From: an uncultured Verrucomicrobiota bacterium
GTDB lineage: Bacteria; Verrucomicrobiota; Verrucomicrobiia; Verrucomicrobiales; DEV007
Assembly (NCBI GenBank): GCA_902510815.1
Contig: CABXDI010000007.1
Coordinates: forward strand, 1-53,981
Direction: 5' to 3'
DNA: 53,981 nt
Position numbers and translations under genes: made by a program. Within the stretch, counting starts at the first letter, position 1. Each line of letters opens with the position of its first letter. The notes beneath the pieces were generated by a model, which saw nothing but the letters and a program-made list of their open reading frames with translations, made no database searches and had not been told where the DNA came from. Positions 9,501-17,563 of the stretch are shown piece by piece.

Positions 9501-10007
9501 GGGCAAGCCCAGGGAGGAATGATATCAATTGGATTGGACTTCCCTACAGGATTAATGCGTGGAAGATTTCATCCAGAAAATGGCCAACTTTACGCAACTG
9601 GCATGTTTGCTTGGGCTGGAAGCAAACGTGGCGATGGAGGTTTATACAGAATTCGTCATACCCAAATTTCACCAAATCTTCCAATTTCTTTAAAAGCTAC
9701 AAAAAATGGTATTGAACTAGAATTCACTACTCAACTTGATGAAGAACAGGCCAAAGATTTGAAATCATACCAGATTAAGGTCTGGGATCTTAAAAGAACA
9801 AGAAACTATGGTTCAAAGCATTACAACGAACGGATACTGAAAGTACAAGAAGTTATACTTCCAAAAGAAAAAAGAATAATTCGCTTAGTTATACCCGAAT
9901 TAAAACCTACCTGGGGAATGTCAATTCGCTATAAACTGAAAAACGCAAGCGGTGAGGAATTCAATGGAGAAATTAATAATTCCATTCATCAAATGCCAAA
10001 AACTTAA
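6510..10007 (+). CDS. Secreted LamG-cytochrome c-propeller fusion protein
   Basis: A large exported protein (1165 aa). Domains in order: signal peptide (1-20); a LamG/concanavalin-like lectin domain (about 120-255); a class I cytochrome c domain with the haem site C351-V-T-C354-H355 and a likely axial Met401 (TWMTP); a region of the type I recall as DUF6797 (about 480-680); a propeller (about 750-1070); and an Ig-like tail (about 1080-1165). The last three parts correspond to the C-terminus of the 3117 protein and the whole 4926 protein. A second ATG at 6506 is out of frame; the start at 6510 gives the signal peptide. Lectin plus haem plus propeller suggests oxidation of a bound carbohydrate with electron transfer through haem. 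The actual substrate is unknown. Confidence 0.85.
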   Translation: MHFVLSFFLLIIPFLNLQGSEAWKSSEPLANFHLKANYQSSKDGIIKFRTGEASIDLKVTSGSKGTIEFAASQKPGEEGRLKTWMNREEVGEVINYGKSNGHVNEKTNSSFFISTGKQSTETFDLSKDFTTYVKFKTKSSGTLFSKSVPGNKWLENGRVLYVHDGRLVYDIGWKGQISGGEKIDDGKWHEAALVTNSGNVKIFLDGKLIQSKNNFSAERAKGTRFQIGKCSTDFGGDFQGEIANIRHWKRALNDNEIKLAVSKRIDETNTPDFNWTSKNINSLNSISSKRIKPIIINGYLAADTIISPSNEGISISNVVISKLGEVDHSQIVSNWDHNSLDRGARIYNGLCVTCHGTDKLEGTLPTALRFHKGQFKNGKDPLSMYSTLTKGYNQMVAQTWMTPQQKWDVIQYIRETFIKKQNPSQFEEVDEKYINTLPRGLDIGPQNPTIFGAEEPKWKKMDYGPVQFWTIQVSPGNIAYKGIAIRLDEGPGGIAKGNKWILYDHDTMRVASAWTGEGYIDWRGIAFDQSHGSHASLVGSKVFENPIGPGIANPKNGSFKDPRFLGRDGKPYGPLPKEWTHYKGTYLHGGRAIIKYTIGDTMVHELPGYEILGDKIIITRTVEINSSKEPIRIKIAPLSTSVSIKGNNKITIDKNDGNFHTLSIPATNDKLSVKVLISKLSQDDLNKHLASSGNPISLNPLTGGSIKRWPTIVTTEGINGGKNTAFEIDEVKLPTNNPWNSWMRLGGFDFFPDGKKAAVATWLGDVFIVDGIKDKFSKHNWQRIATGLFQPLGVKIVDGSIYVTCRDQIAKLHDLNGDNEIDYIESFNNDHQVTEHFHEFAMGLQTDSQGNFYYAKSARHAKTALVPHHGTLIKVSANGEQSEIIANGFRAANGVCLNPDGTFIVTDQEGHWNPKNRINYVKKGGFYGNMFGYHDVTDNSDSAMEQPLCWITNSFDRSPGELMWVPEKAKWGALNGKLLNLSYGTGKIFLVPHEKFNGQAQGGMISIGLDFPTGLMRGRFHPENGQLYATGMFAWAGSKRGDGGLYRIRHTQISPNLPISLKATKNGIELEFTTQLDEEQAKDLKSYQIKVWDLKRTRNYGSKHYNERILKVQEVILPKEKRIIRLVIPELKPTWGMSIRYKLKNASGEEFNGEINNSIHQMPKT

Positions 10008-10017
10008 TTAATTCATT

Positions 10018-10041
10018 AAATTTAAGCCCTAAATTTTTTTT
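10018..10041 (+). terminator. Weak AT-rich terminator-like hairpin
   Basis: AAATTTA (10018-10024), a five-base loop and TAAATTT (10030-10036) followed by a T run lie just after the 6510 gene. The stem has no G-C pair, so it may not terminate efficiently. Confidence 0.3.
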
Positions 10042-10045
10042 AATC

Positions 10046-10417
10046 TTATCTTGGATATTTTCCTACAGCCTTTTTTAATTTTGAACGAGCACTGTCCAAA
10101 TCTCCTGAATTAATATCTTTAATAGCATCATTCAAATCAACATCAGCTTCTTCGGATAGTTGCTGACGTCTGACAACCTCACGTTCAGCAGCACCTAGAA
10201 CTTCAGAAGTATTAATTTCTTTTCTTCGCACTTTATCCATCCCCTGTGGCTTAACAATAATTGAACCATCTTGACGCTGGGTTTTAGGTGCAACTGATTG
10301 ACTACCATCAAAACCTGTTTGTTGAGAGTCAAGAATAACAGGGAGGGAGTCCGTAGAATTACAGGAATTTATTATTATACAGCTAAAAGCAACGAATAGA
10401 CTTTTTGATATTTTCAT
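10046..10417 (-). CDS. Small predicted lipoprotein, function unknown
   Basis: A 123-residue protein that I cannot assign to a family. The N-terminus is a lipoprotein signal: a short basic start, a hydrophobic stretch and a lipobox-like INSC with the Cys at about residue 19. The rest is hydrophilic, with a middle region rich in Gln, Lys and Arg and a C-terminal alpha-helical segment (about 85-123, LNDAIKDINSGDLDSARSKL) that resembles a single TPR-like helix pair. It lies 19 bp downstream of the esterase-like gene on the same strand, so it may share its transcript. Confidence 0.65.
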   Translation of the reverse strand: MKISKSLFVAFSCIIINSCNSTDSLPVILDSQQTGFDGSQSVAPKTQRQDGSIIVKPQGMDKVRRKEINTSEVLGAAEREVVRRQQLSEEADVDLNDAIKDINSGDLDSARSKLKKAVGKYPR

Positions 10418-10436
10418 AATAACAGTAATATATCTT

Positions 10437-11252
10437 TCAATTTTCCATATAACCTAATCTTCGCAACCAATCTTCAAGAAGTAACGACCATTTCTTATTA
10501 CCTTCACGACCAAGCCCAACACCATGCCTACCTTTTTGAAAGAGGTGAAATTCACAAGGCACGCCAAACTTTCTTAAAGATGAAATGAATAGCAACGCAT
10601 TCTCTGCAGGCACTGCACTATCCTCATCGGTGTGAAAAATGAATGTTCTCGGAGTTTTACTGTTAACTTGTGTTTCAAGGGACATTCTTTCTACTAGTTT
10701 TTGATTTGGATTCACTCCCAAAAGGTTAATTCTAGAACCTCCATGAGTGATTCCTTTTTTCATAGATATAACTGGATAAGCTAAAATCATAAAATCAGGT
10801 CTATCTGAAAGATCTGTGAACTGAGTTCCAGCAGTAGCAGCTAGATGCCCACCAGCAGAGAATCCCATCACTCCTAACTTTTCAGGATCAACCTTATACT
10901 TTTTAGCATTTTTTCTAACATACTTTATTGCTTGCTGAACATCATTCCTAGGCAGAGGATGTTTGTATGGAGACACTCGATACTTAAGCACGAATGCCGC
11001 AAAGCCTCTTTTAGAAAACCACTCCCCCACTTCATTACCTTCGTAACTCATCACACATGTTCCATAACCACCTCCTGGACAAATAACAACTGCTGGCGCT
11101 TTAACTGACTTTGTATTGGGGAGATGGATTGTTAATGTGACATTCTGAGCCCCTTTTCCTGTATCTAAGTCTTGCCAAATTTTTACCGTTTCAGATTTAA
11201 GGTTTAAATCCAAAACGCTTAAAAAGGCTACGGACAGAATAAGTACTTTCAT
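10437..11252 (-). CDS. Secreted alpha/beta hydrolase, acetylesterase-like
   Basis: A 271-residue alpha/beta hydrolase with an N-terminal signal peptide (about 1-20). The oxyanion-hole segment CPGGGYG (about 58-64) and the nucleophile elbow GFSAGGH (Ser132) are clear, and the triad is completed by Asp211 (HTDEDSAVP) and His243 (GRHGVG). This arrangement matches the BD-FAE/xylan-esterase-like group that removes acetyl or other esters from plant or algal polysaccharides. The gene overlaps no neighbour; it starts 3 bp after the stop of the histidine kinase gene. Substrate not determinable from sequence. Confidence 0.85.
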   Translation of the reverse strand: MKVLILSVAFLSVLDLNLKSETVKIWQDLDTGKGAQNVTLTIHLPNTKSVKAPAVVICPGGGYGTCVMSYEGNEVGEWFSKRGFAAFVLKYRVSPYKHPLPRNDVQQAIKYVRKNAKKYKVDPEKLGVMGFSAGGHLAATAGTQFTDLSDRPDFMILAYPVISMKKGITHGGSRINLLGVNPNQKLVERMSLETQVNSKTPRTFIFHTDEDSAVPAENALLFISSLRKFGVPCEFHLFQKGRHGVGLGREGNKKWSLLLEDWLRRLGYMEN

Positions 11253-11255
11253 AAA

Positions 11256-13508
11256 TTATTTGAGTGATTTTTTGACTAATAAGTTTAACTCATGAGGTTT
11301 ATAAGGTTTTGGTAAAACAGCATCAAAACCGTAAGATTTTGGATCAGCCATCACTGGGTCATCTGAATAACCACTAGAAACAATCGCAACTACATTAGGA
11401 TCAACCTCACGTATTTTTCTAATTGCATCAGCACCACCCATTCCATTAGGAATTGATAAATCCATAATCAATAAATCAAAAGGATTACCTGATTCAAATT
11501 TTTCTATGTAAACCTTAATAGCTTCTTCACCCTCTTGCGTTTCCGTAACCATATAACCCTCCTTTTCAAGGTTGGCTACTAGCAGCTGCCTAATTAGCGA
11601 ATCATCTTCTAATATCAAAATTTCGAAAGATTCTTCACTCAATTCTCCACTTACATCTTTGAAATCAGATTCCGTGTCATTAATTAATACAGGCAAGGCA
11701 ACGTAAATCGATGTGCCTTTTCCAATCGTAGATTCAACGACAATGCTTCCTTCATGAGCTTGAATTATAGACTGGCAAACTGTAAGCCCTATACCGGTGG
11801 CATTAGCATCACTCTTTGTGGTATGATAAGGCTCAAATATTTTAGATCTTTCACTGTTATCAATCCCCTTTCCATTATCTGAAACTTCAATCAAAACATA
11901 ATTAGATGATGAGTTTAGTTCTAGAGATTTTTTAAAAGTCCTACGTAGATCGGAATCAATTGCTAAGCTTTTAATTCTAATTGCAATATTACCACCATCT
12001 GGCATTGCTTCTTCGGCGTTTTTGATGAGATTTTCCAAAACACGCCTCAATTGACCAGGGTCAGCATCAACGGTGCATACTGTTTTAGGCAAATCAAAAT
12101 TATAACTAATATTTTTGATTTTATCGATTTCTTTACTTACACCATAAACCATCTTACCTAGATCTACATGTTGCTTTATGGGTGCACCTCCTTTCGCAAA
12201 AGTTAGTAATTGCTGAATTCTATTCTGCGCACGAATGGTTCCAGACAAAGCATTCTCTACCTCATCAAATCCTTCAGCACCCTTCGAAAGCTTAACATTA
12301 GCTAATGAGAGATTCCCCAAAATAACAGTTAGTAGATTATTGAAATCGTGAGCAAAACCCCTAGCCATTAAACTAAGACTCTCCAACCTTTCCATTCGAA
12401 GCTCACTTTGAGATTCTTGAATTCTAGTAGTCACATCTGATATCTGCATCATCATTCCTTTACCATAAGGATAACCACTTAATTCATGCCAGCTCCCAAC
12501 CCTATCATTAAAAAGATCAAACCTAAAATCATGACGATTAGTCATAGCAGATTTCGCCTTATCTACATCGACATCAGAAATACCAGAAGGCAATAAATCC
12601 CATAAATTATTACCCATTAATCGACCGCTTCTTGATTTAAAAAAATCTAATGTAGGATTATTTGTAAATTTCAAATTCCAACATTCGTTTACCAAAAATA
12701 ATGGCTCTGCCAAACCATCGACAATCTTTTTAATAGACTCATCTTCATTATCATCATGAATTAAATCATTAGGTTGACGAAAAACCACAACTAAACCCAC
12801 TAACGAGCCGTCTTGATCTTTAAGTGGAGATGCGCTGTTGTGAATTGGAATTTTTCTACCAAACTTATTATCAAGAAAAAAACTCTCTGAAATTTCGTCG
12901 GCTTGACTTCCTCTAAAAGTTTCAACAAGAGCCTCTTTACCAGAACTATCAGTTACAGGAAATACATCTTGAAGAACCATCCTTCTTGCTTCTGTTAAGG
13001 TCCACCCTGTGAGGGCTTCTGCCACCGGGTTCATATATGTCACATTTCCAACGATATCAGTCGAAATGAGGCCGTCAGGCATAGATTTAATTGCATTAAA
13101 AAACTGCTTTTCATGACCAATATTCTCTTCTTTATATTGCAAGTTTAGAATGGCTAATTCAATGGCACTCTTAAGATCGCTTTCATTAAAAGGCTTTATT
13201 ATATAATAATTCGATCCCTTCAGGTTTGATTTAACATAAGCCTTTGTTTCTTTATCAGGGGTCAAGAAAAGTATTGGTTTTCTATGACTAAATCTAATTT
13301 TAGAGGCCAAACTAATTGACTTCATTGTCCCTGATTCATTTAAGTTCAAAATAACCAATTCGGGATTCCTTTTGTTTATGTCATCAAGGGCTTCACATTC
13401 ATTTCGGGCGACAATCGGAGAACCGACACCAAGATCAATTAATGAACGTGTAACACATTCCAAATCTACTCCATTTTGATCTACTAAAAGAATTCGAGAA
13501 TGTTTCAT
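11256..13508 (-). CDS. Hybrid sensor histidine kinase (REC-PAS-PAS-HisKA-HATPase-REC)
   Basis: A 750-residue cytoplasmic hybrid kinase without membrane segments. Domains: an N-terminal receiver (about 3-122), PAS (about 135-245), a second PAS (about 262-360), HisKA with the phospho-acceptor His387 in GFAHDFNNLL, HATPase with the N box NLIKNAEEAM (about 493-502), G1 box DNGKGID (544-550) and G2 GIGLTV (572-577), and a C-terminal receiver (about 628-750) with a normal phospho-Asp683 in LIMDLS. The first receiver has Asn55 where the phospho-Asp should be, so it is probably a pseudo-receiver. It lies 24 bp downstream of a related PAS protein and probably works with it. No DNA-binding output domain is present, so the output regulator is elsewhere. 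Confidence 0.93.
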   Translation of the reverse strand: MKHSRILLVDQNGVDLECVTRSLIDLGVGSPIVARNECEALDDINKRNPELVILNLNESGTMKSISLASKIRFSHRKPILFLTPDKETKAYVKSNLKGSNYYIIKPFNESDLKSAIELAILNLQYKEENIGHEKQFFNAIKSMPDGLISTDIVGNVTYMNPVAEALTGWTLTEARRMVLQDVFPVTDSSGKEALVETFRGSQADEISESFFLDNKFGRKIPIHNSASPLKDQDGSLVGLVVVFRQPNDLIHDDNEDESIKKIVDGLAEPLFLVNECWNLKFTNNPTLDFFKSRSGRLMGNNLWDLLPSGISDVDVDKAKSAMTNRHDFRFDLFNDRVGSWHELSGYPYGKGMMMQISDVTTRIQESQSELRMERLESLSLMARGFAHDFNNLLTVILGNLSLANVKLSKGAEGFDEVENALSGTIRAQNRIQQLLTFAKGGAPIKQHVDLGKMVYGVSKEIDKIKNISYNFDLPKTVCTVDADPGQLRRVLENLIKNAEEAMPDGGNIAIRIKSLAIDSDLRRTFKKSLELNSSSNYVLIEVSDNGKGIDNSERSKIFEPYHTTKSDANATGIGLTVCQSIIQAHEGSIVVESTIGKGTSIYVALPVLINDTESDFKDVSGELSEESFEILILEDDSLIRQLLVANLEKEGYMVTETQEGEEAIKVYIEKFESGNPFDLLIMDLSIPNGMGGADAIRKIREVDPNVVAIVSSGYSDDPVMADPKSYGFDAVLPKPYKPHELNLLVKKSLK

Positions 13509-13532
13509 TTTATTAATCTCAAAATTTTACCT

Positions 13533-16067
13533 CTATTCTTCTATCTCAAATTTAATTGCAATTTCATTAACCAAATCGGAGCTCAGCTCAAATGAACCCT
13601 GCACCTTCTTAAGCATTAGATCTATGAATTCTAACTGACTGCCGAAGAAATTATCTGAAAAAGTTCCAGGTGTTTCAAAGTCACCATCATGCGTTATTGA
13701 AACCAATCCTGAACCGTTATTTTTATCTATTAGCATTGAAAAACTAACTATAATATCTGAAAAGTGTTCATGCGCATTCTCAAAGATATTTTTCATGATC
13801 CCGTTAATTATTAACGAAAGAGGCATGGAGACCATCATCGGAATCTTAACCTCAGAGGAGGAAATTTTTTCTTTGAAAACCTTATTCCCATCTTCGACTA
13901 GCTGCAGGTAATTTATATGAACTTCAGGGTCTGATTCTTTGGGGGAAAATTTGATCAAAGACTTAAGAAGAATTGAGCAATAATCTCCAAAGCTCACTAA
14001 GTCGCATTCTTTATTTTCTAAACGGAATGATTTTAAAAGTGATAGAGCTTCGACCCGTGACTTCATTATCTTTATTGATTCCATGCTACTCGAATCAAAA
14101 TCACTTAGAACATTAAATAAAAGCTCAAGGTTAGTCTCTTTTGTTTCTTCAAAAACTGATCTTGGCTCACTCACCGCTAAACGCTTAACTCCTTGGCATT
14201 GTTGAGAAGTAACATCGACAATAGAAAGCAGAACCCCTCCATCCCTCATGATACATGGTTTGAAATTTAAGACACTCTTTCCAAATGTATCACTTTTGAC
14301 TGGAATCGATTCAGCAATTCCTCTCGACCATACCAGAGAATACCAACGACTTACGATTTCTTTTCTTTCCTCATCATTACTTGCTATTACATAGTCAGTT
14401 AACCAGTCATCAAATTTATCAATGTCTGATATTTCTGATCCCATAATTTTTTCTGCCTCCATATTGGCGTAACTTACTTTTCCCTCAATGTTTATGACAA
14501 TAACCGCAGAAGGTAACAGGTTTGCGATATCAGAAAACATAGTAAATTTTCTTTCCAACTCGCTTAATCTCTTTTTCGCACGATCAAGTTCGACAAGAGA
14601 ACTCGCGAGCTCTGCCTCAAAACGTGCTGCTTCATCAGGTTTAGATGGAATTGAAATTGCATTTAATGAACCTGAATCCCCCTCATTAGAAATTGAGAAA
14701 ATTCCATCATAAATTCCAAGTCTTATAAGGCCATTAACTTTACCATTATGTCCTCTTTTGGGGGAATTTGACCATATAATCTTGGTTAAATTACCATCAC
14801 TATCAGAAATAAAATCTTCACTCGTATCTGGAAAATTGAAATTTTGATCATTCAGCAATTTTTGGGAAAATCCAGAAAATTGGGCCTTAGATTTCTCTCT
14901 CTCAACTCCTCGAAGAAACACCTCCCAATAATATGCACCTTGTTCAGAAAATGGATCCCAATCTCCCAATTGTTTAGCAGCTCTATTACTTCGAATGATC
15001 CTGCCTTCAATATCAAGAATAAGAACAGGGATGACTGAACTTGACATTATCGCTTGCTCCGAGTCTAACTCCAAAGTCTGTTTGCTTTTTAGTTGTTTCT
15101 CCTTTTGTATCGATTGGCAACACACAGTAAAACCGGAGAGCGTGCAGCTAGAATCAAACCACGGTCTCATATGCCACTTAATCCACTCTTGTTCACCATT
15201 ACCCCATTTCACTAACTCCTCTCCAATTTGCTCTGATTTTAGGCGCAAGCAATCATCACAGAGCAATCTCCAACTCTTCGAAAGACTCGATATTGATTCA
15301 AATTGCCCCAGACCATCTGCATCCCGAAAAGCATGACCAATCGTTATTTGCCAACTCCGATTACTTAAGATGAATTGGGATTTCATATCAAATATTGCCA
15401 TTGGAAATGGACAATTATCTAACATGCTAATAATATGACTATCGCTTGAGACCCTTTCGGTTACTCTTGTCGCAGTCTTCCCATAGCCTCTTTTGACAAC
15501 AACAATATCTGAATCTTCTTCTGATGAATTAATACCCTTAAGTTTACCCTTCGGAAATTCATCGAATCTCTCTGTTGAGACAATCAATTCATCATTTTTT
15601 TGGCGATAACCAGATTCTATCAATTCTGAATTACCTGAAACGATATTCGTAGAATCAGAAATATTTTTTACAATCTCTTGCACTTCAGCTAAGAATTCAT
15701 GAGAACCAAATTCTGAGGAAATGATAAAATCCAATTCTTCTTTGAATTTAAATCTCTCCTCTGGCCCAATAGCAATAATGCTTGGGTGTTTTGAATTAGA
15801 GTTTTTTTCTCTTAATTCTTTGATGATAAATGAAAAATTTTCTAAATCAGATGGCAGTGTAAAAACGACTAGTGATTGATCCGTAAAATTTCCCAATACT
15901 TCATCAATTGATTTGCATAAAACTGATTTATACCCACTACTTTTTAAAAGAGCAGAGATCAGTCTTCTATTTTCATCCTCATTAGCAACTATTAAAGCAC
16001 TACGGTCACGATTCATTTGAATCGTGACATCCTCTGAACCAATATCCTGCTGAGCTTTTTTATTCAA
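13533..16067 (-). CDS. PAS protein with degenerate receiver and degenerate HisKA_2-type kinase end
   Basis: An 844-residue cytoplasmic signalling protein. An N-terminal receiver-like domain (about 21-138) has the usual alternating pattern but Thr70 at the phospho-Asp position. Three PAS-like segments follow (about 210-320, 335-450, 515-630), with a predicted coiled coil near 490-520. The C-terminus (about 640-844) has the shape of a HisKA_2 plus HATPase unit (RVEALSLLKSFRL, then DLVSFGDYCSILLKSL, then LSLIINGIMKN), but no His in the first helix and broken N and G boxes. I infer a non-catalytic partner for the downstream hybrid kinase. The start is TTG at 16067; an in-frame ATG at 16016 is an alternative and would still keep the receiver. 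Confidence 0.75.
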   Translation of the reverse strand: MNKKAQQDIGSEDVTIQMNRDRSALIVANEDENRRLISALLKSSGYKSVLCKSIDEVLGNFTDQSLVVFTLPSDLENFSFIIKELREKNSNSKHPSIIAIGPEERFKFKEELDFIISSEFGSHEFLAEVQEIVKNISDSTNIVSGNSELIESGYRQKNDELIVSTERFDEFPKGKLKGINSSEEDSDIVVVKRGYGKTATRVTERVSSDSHIISMLDNCPFPMAIFDMKSQFILSNRSWQITIGHAFRDADGLGQFESISSLSKSWRLLCDDCLRLKSEQIGEELVKWGNGEQEWIKWHMRPWFDSSCTLSGFTVCCQSIQKEKQLKSKQTLELDSEQAIMSSSVIPVLILDIEGRIIRSNRAAKQLGDWDPFSEQGAYYWEVFLRGVEREKSKAQFSGFSQKLLNDQNFNFPDTSEDFISDSDGNLTKIIWSNSPKRGHNGKVNGLIRLGIYDGIFSISNEGDSGSLNAISIPSKPDEAARFEAELASSLVELDRAKKRLSELERKFTMFSDIANLLPSAVIVINIEGKVSYANMEAEKIMGSEISDIDKFDDWLTDYVIASNDEERKEIVSRWYSLVWSRGIAESIPVKSDTFGKSVLNFKPCIMRDGGVLLSIVDVTSQQCQGVKRLAVSEPRSVFEETKETNLELLFNVLSDFDSSSMESIKIMKSRVEALSLLKSFRLENKECDLVSFGDYCSILLKSLIKFSPKESDPEVHINYLQLVEDGNKVFKEKISSSEVKIPMMVSMPLSLIINGIMKNIFENAHEHFSDIIVSFSMLIDKNNGSGLVSITHDGDFETPGTFSDNFFGSQLEFIDLMLKKVQGSFELSSDLVNEIAIKFEIEE

Positions 16068-16261
16068 TATTGTTTATTATAAAGGATCAATTTTCTTATA
16101 TTAGTCAGATTTACATAATGTAACAAGGCTAATGCCCGTAAACTCCAATTAATGTTTCGAAATTTTGTTGTAAATCATACCGATATATTGGCACTATAAT
16201 ACGATGAAGAGTAACTACCTTGACGTGGAAGGTTGCTAACTAAATTAATTATAAATCAGAA

Positions 16262-17557
16262 GTGCGAAATAAAATAATCTACCTTTATCTATTCCTTGCC
16301 CTCTTAGCAATTTCCAACTCAGACCAAAGTCTTACAGATCAGTGGCCTGAATTTAGAGGGCCATCTGGAAATGGCATCGTTAATGGCAATAAAAGAGGGT
16401 TACCTATTAGTTGGTCAGAAAATAAAAATATATCTTGGAAAACAAAAATTAACGGGAAGGCCTGGTCTTCTCCTGTTATTTGGGATAATCAAGTATGGAT
16501 CACTAATTCAACAAAAAATGGTGAATCAATGGGGGCCATTTGTTTAGATAAAAAAGATGGTAAAATTTTATACAATATTAATCTTTTTAATAATGAATCC
16601 GTCGAACCACTTGGAAATAATGTAAATAGTTACGGATCTCCTTCCCCAGTCATCGAAGCAGGTATGGTTTATATACATTTTGGTAGTTATGGAACGGCAG
16701 CAATCAACACTAAAAATGGCAAAGAAGTCTGGAGAAGAATGGACTTGAAGTGTAGACATTTCAGGGGACCCGGATCTTCACCAGTGATATATAATGACAC
16801 TTTGATTCTCACAATGGATGGAGTTGATTATCAATATATCGTTGCGCTCGACAAAAATTCTGGAAAGACAAAATGGAAAACTGATAGATCCACTAAATGG
16901 GACGACATTGAACCAAACGGGAAAATTCGTGGAGAAGGTGACTTAAGGAAAGCATATACAACGCCAACATTCACAAGTATTTCTGGCAAAACTATCATGA
17001 TAAGCCCAGGTGCTAAATCGTGCTTTGCTTATAACCCATCGACCGGCCAGGAAATCTGGAACATCACTTACTCCGGTTACTCCAATGCTTCTAGGTCAGT
17101 CATTTACAAAGACAGCATAATCATCAATTCTGGATACGGGAAACCTCATCTCATCTCAGTTAAAATAGATCCAAATGCAAATGGAGACATAACAAAAACA
17201 CATACCAATTGGGATATCTTTAAAAGAGTACCAAAACGCTCATCTCCAATAATCATTGGTGAACAACTTTATATGACTACTGATGAAGGTATTCTAAGTT
17301 GTTTAGACCCAAAAACTGGAGATGCACTCTGGAACGATCGTATACCTGGACACTATTCAGCATCACCAATTCTAGCAGATGGAAGACTATATTTCTTCAG
17401 TGAAATGGGCGATTGTTATGTAATCGCTCCAGGAAAAACATATGAACTTATCTCCAGAAATAAATTAGACGATGGCTTCATGGCCTCTCCAGCTGTATCT
17501 GGCAGAGCCATTTATGCGAGAAGTAAAACACATGTTTACAGAATTGAAAAACTATAG
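16262..17557 (+). CDS. Secreted PQQ-type (BamB-like) beta-propeller protein
   Basis: A 431-residue exported protein with a signal peptide (about 1-20) and repeated PQQ-enzyme-like blades, each with the pattern of A-x-D-x-x-x-G-x-x-x-W (for example LDKKDGKILYN, INTKNGKEVWR, LDKNSGKTKWK, LDPKTGDALWN). The opening DQWPEFRGPSGNG is typical of planctomycete and verrucomicrobial members. The family includes BamB and many proteins of unknown role; no enzyme activity can be claimed. The start is GTG at 16262, which gives the signal peptide; no Shine-Dalgarno is visible. It is convergent with the methyltransferase gene, 6 bp apart. Confidence 0.85.
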   Translation: MRNKIIYLYLFLALLAISNSDQSLTDQWPEFRGPSGNGIVNGNKRGLPISWSENKNISWKTKINGKAWSSPVIWDNQVWITNSTKNGESMGAICLDKKDGKILYNINLFNNESVEPLGNNVNSYGSPSPVIEAGMVYIHFGSYGTAAINTKNGKEVWRRMDLKCRHFRGPGSSPVIYNDTLILTMDGVDYQYIVALDKNSGKTKWKTDRSTKWDDIEPNGKIRGEGDLRKAYTTPTFTSISGKTIMISPGAKSCFAYNPSTGQEIWNITYSGYSNASRSVIYKDSIIINSGYGKPHLISVKIDPNANGDITKTHTNWDIFKRVPKRSSPIIIGEQLYMTTDEGILSCLDPKTGDALWNDRIPGHYSASPILADGRLYFFSEMGDCYVIAPGKTYELISRNKLDDGFMASPAVSGRAIYARSKTHVYRIEKL

Positions 17558-17563
17558 ACACTT

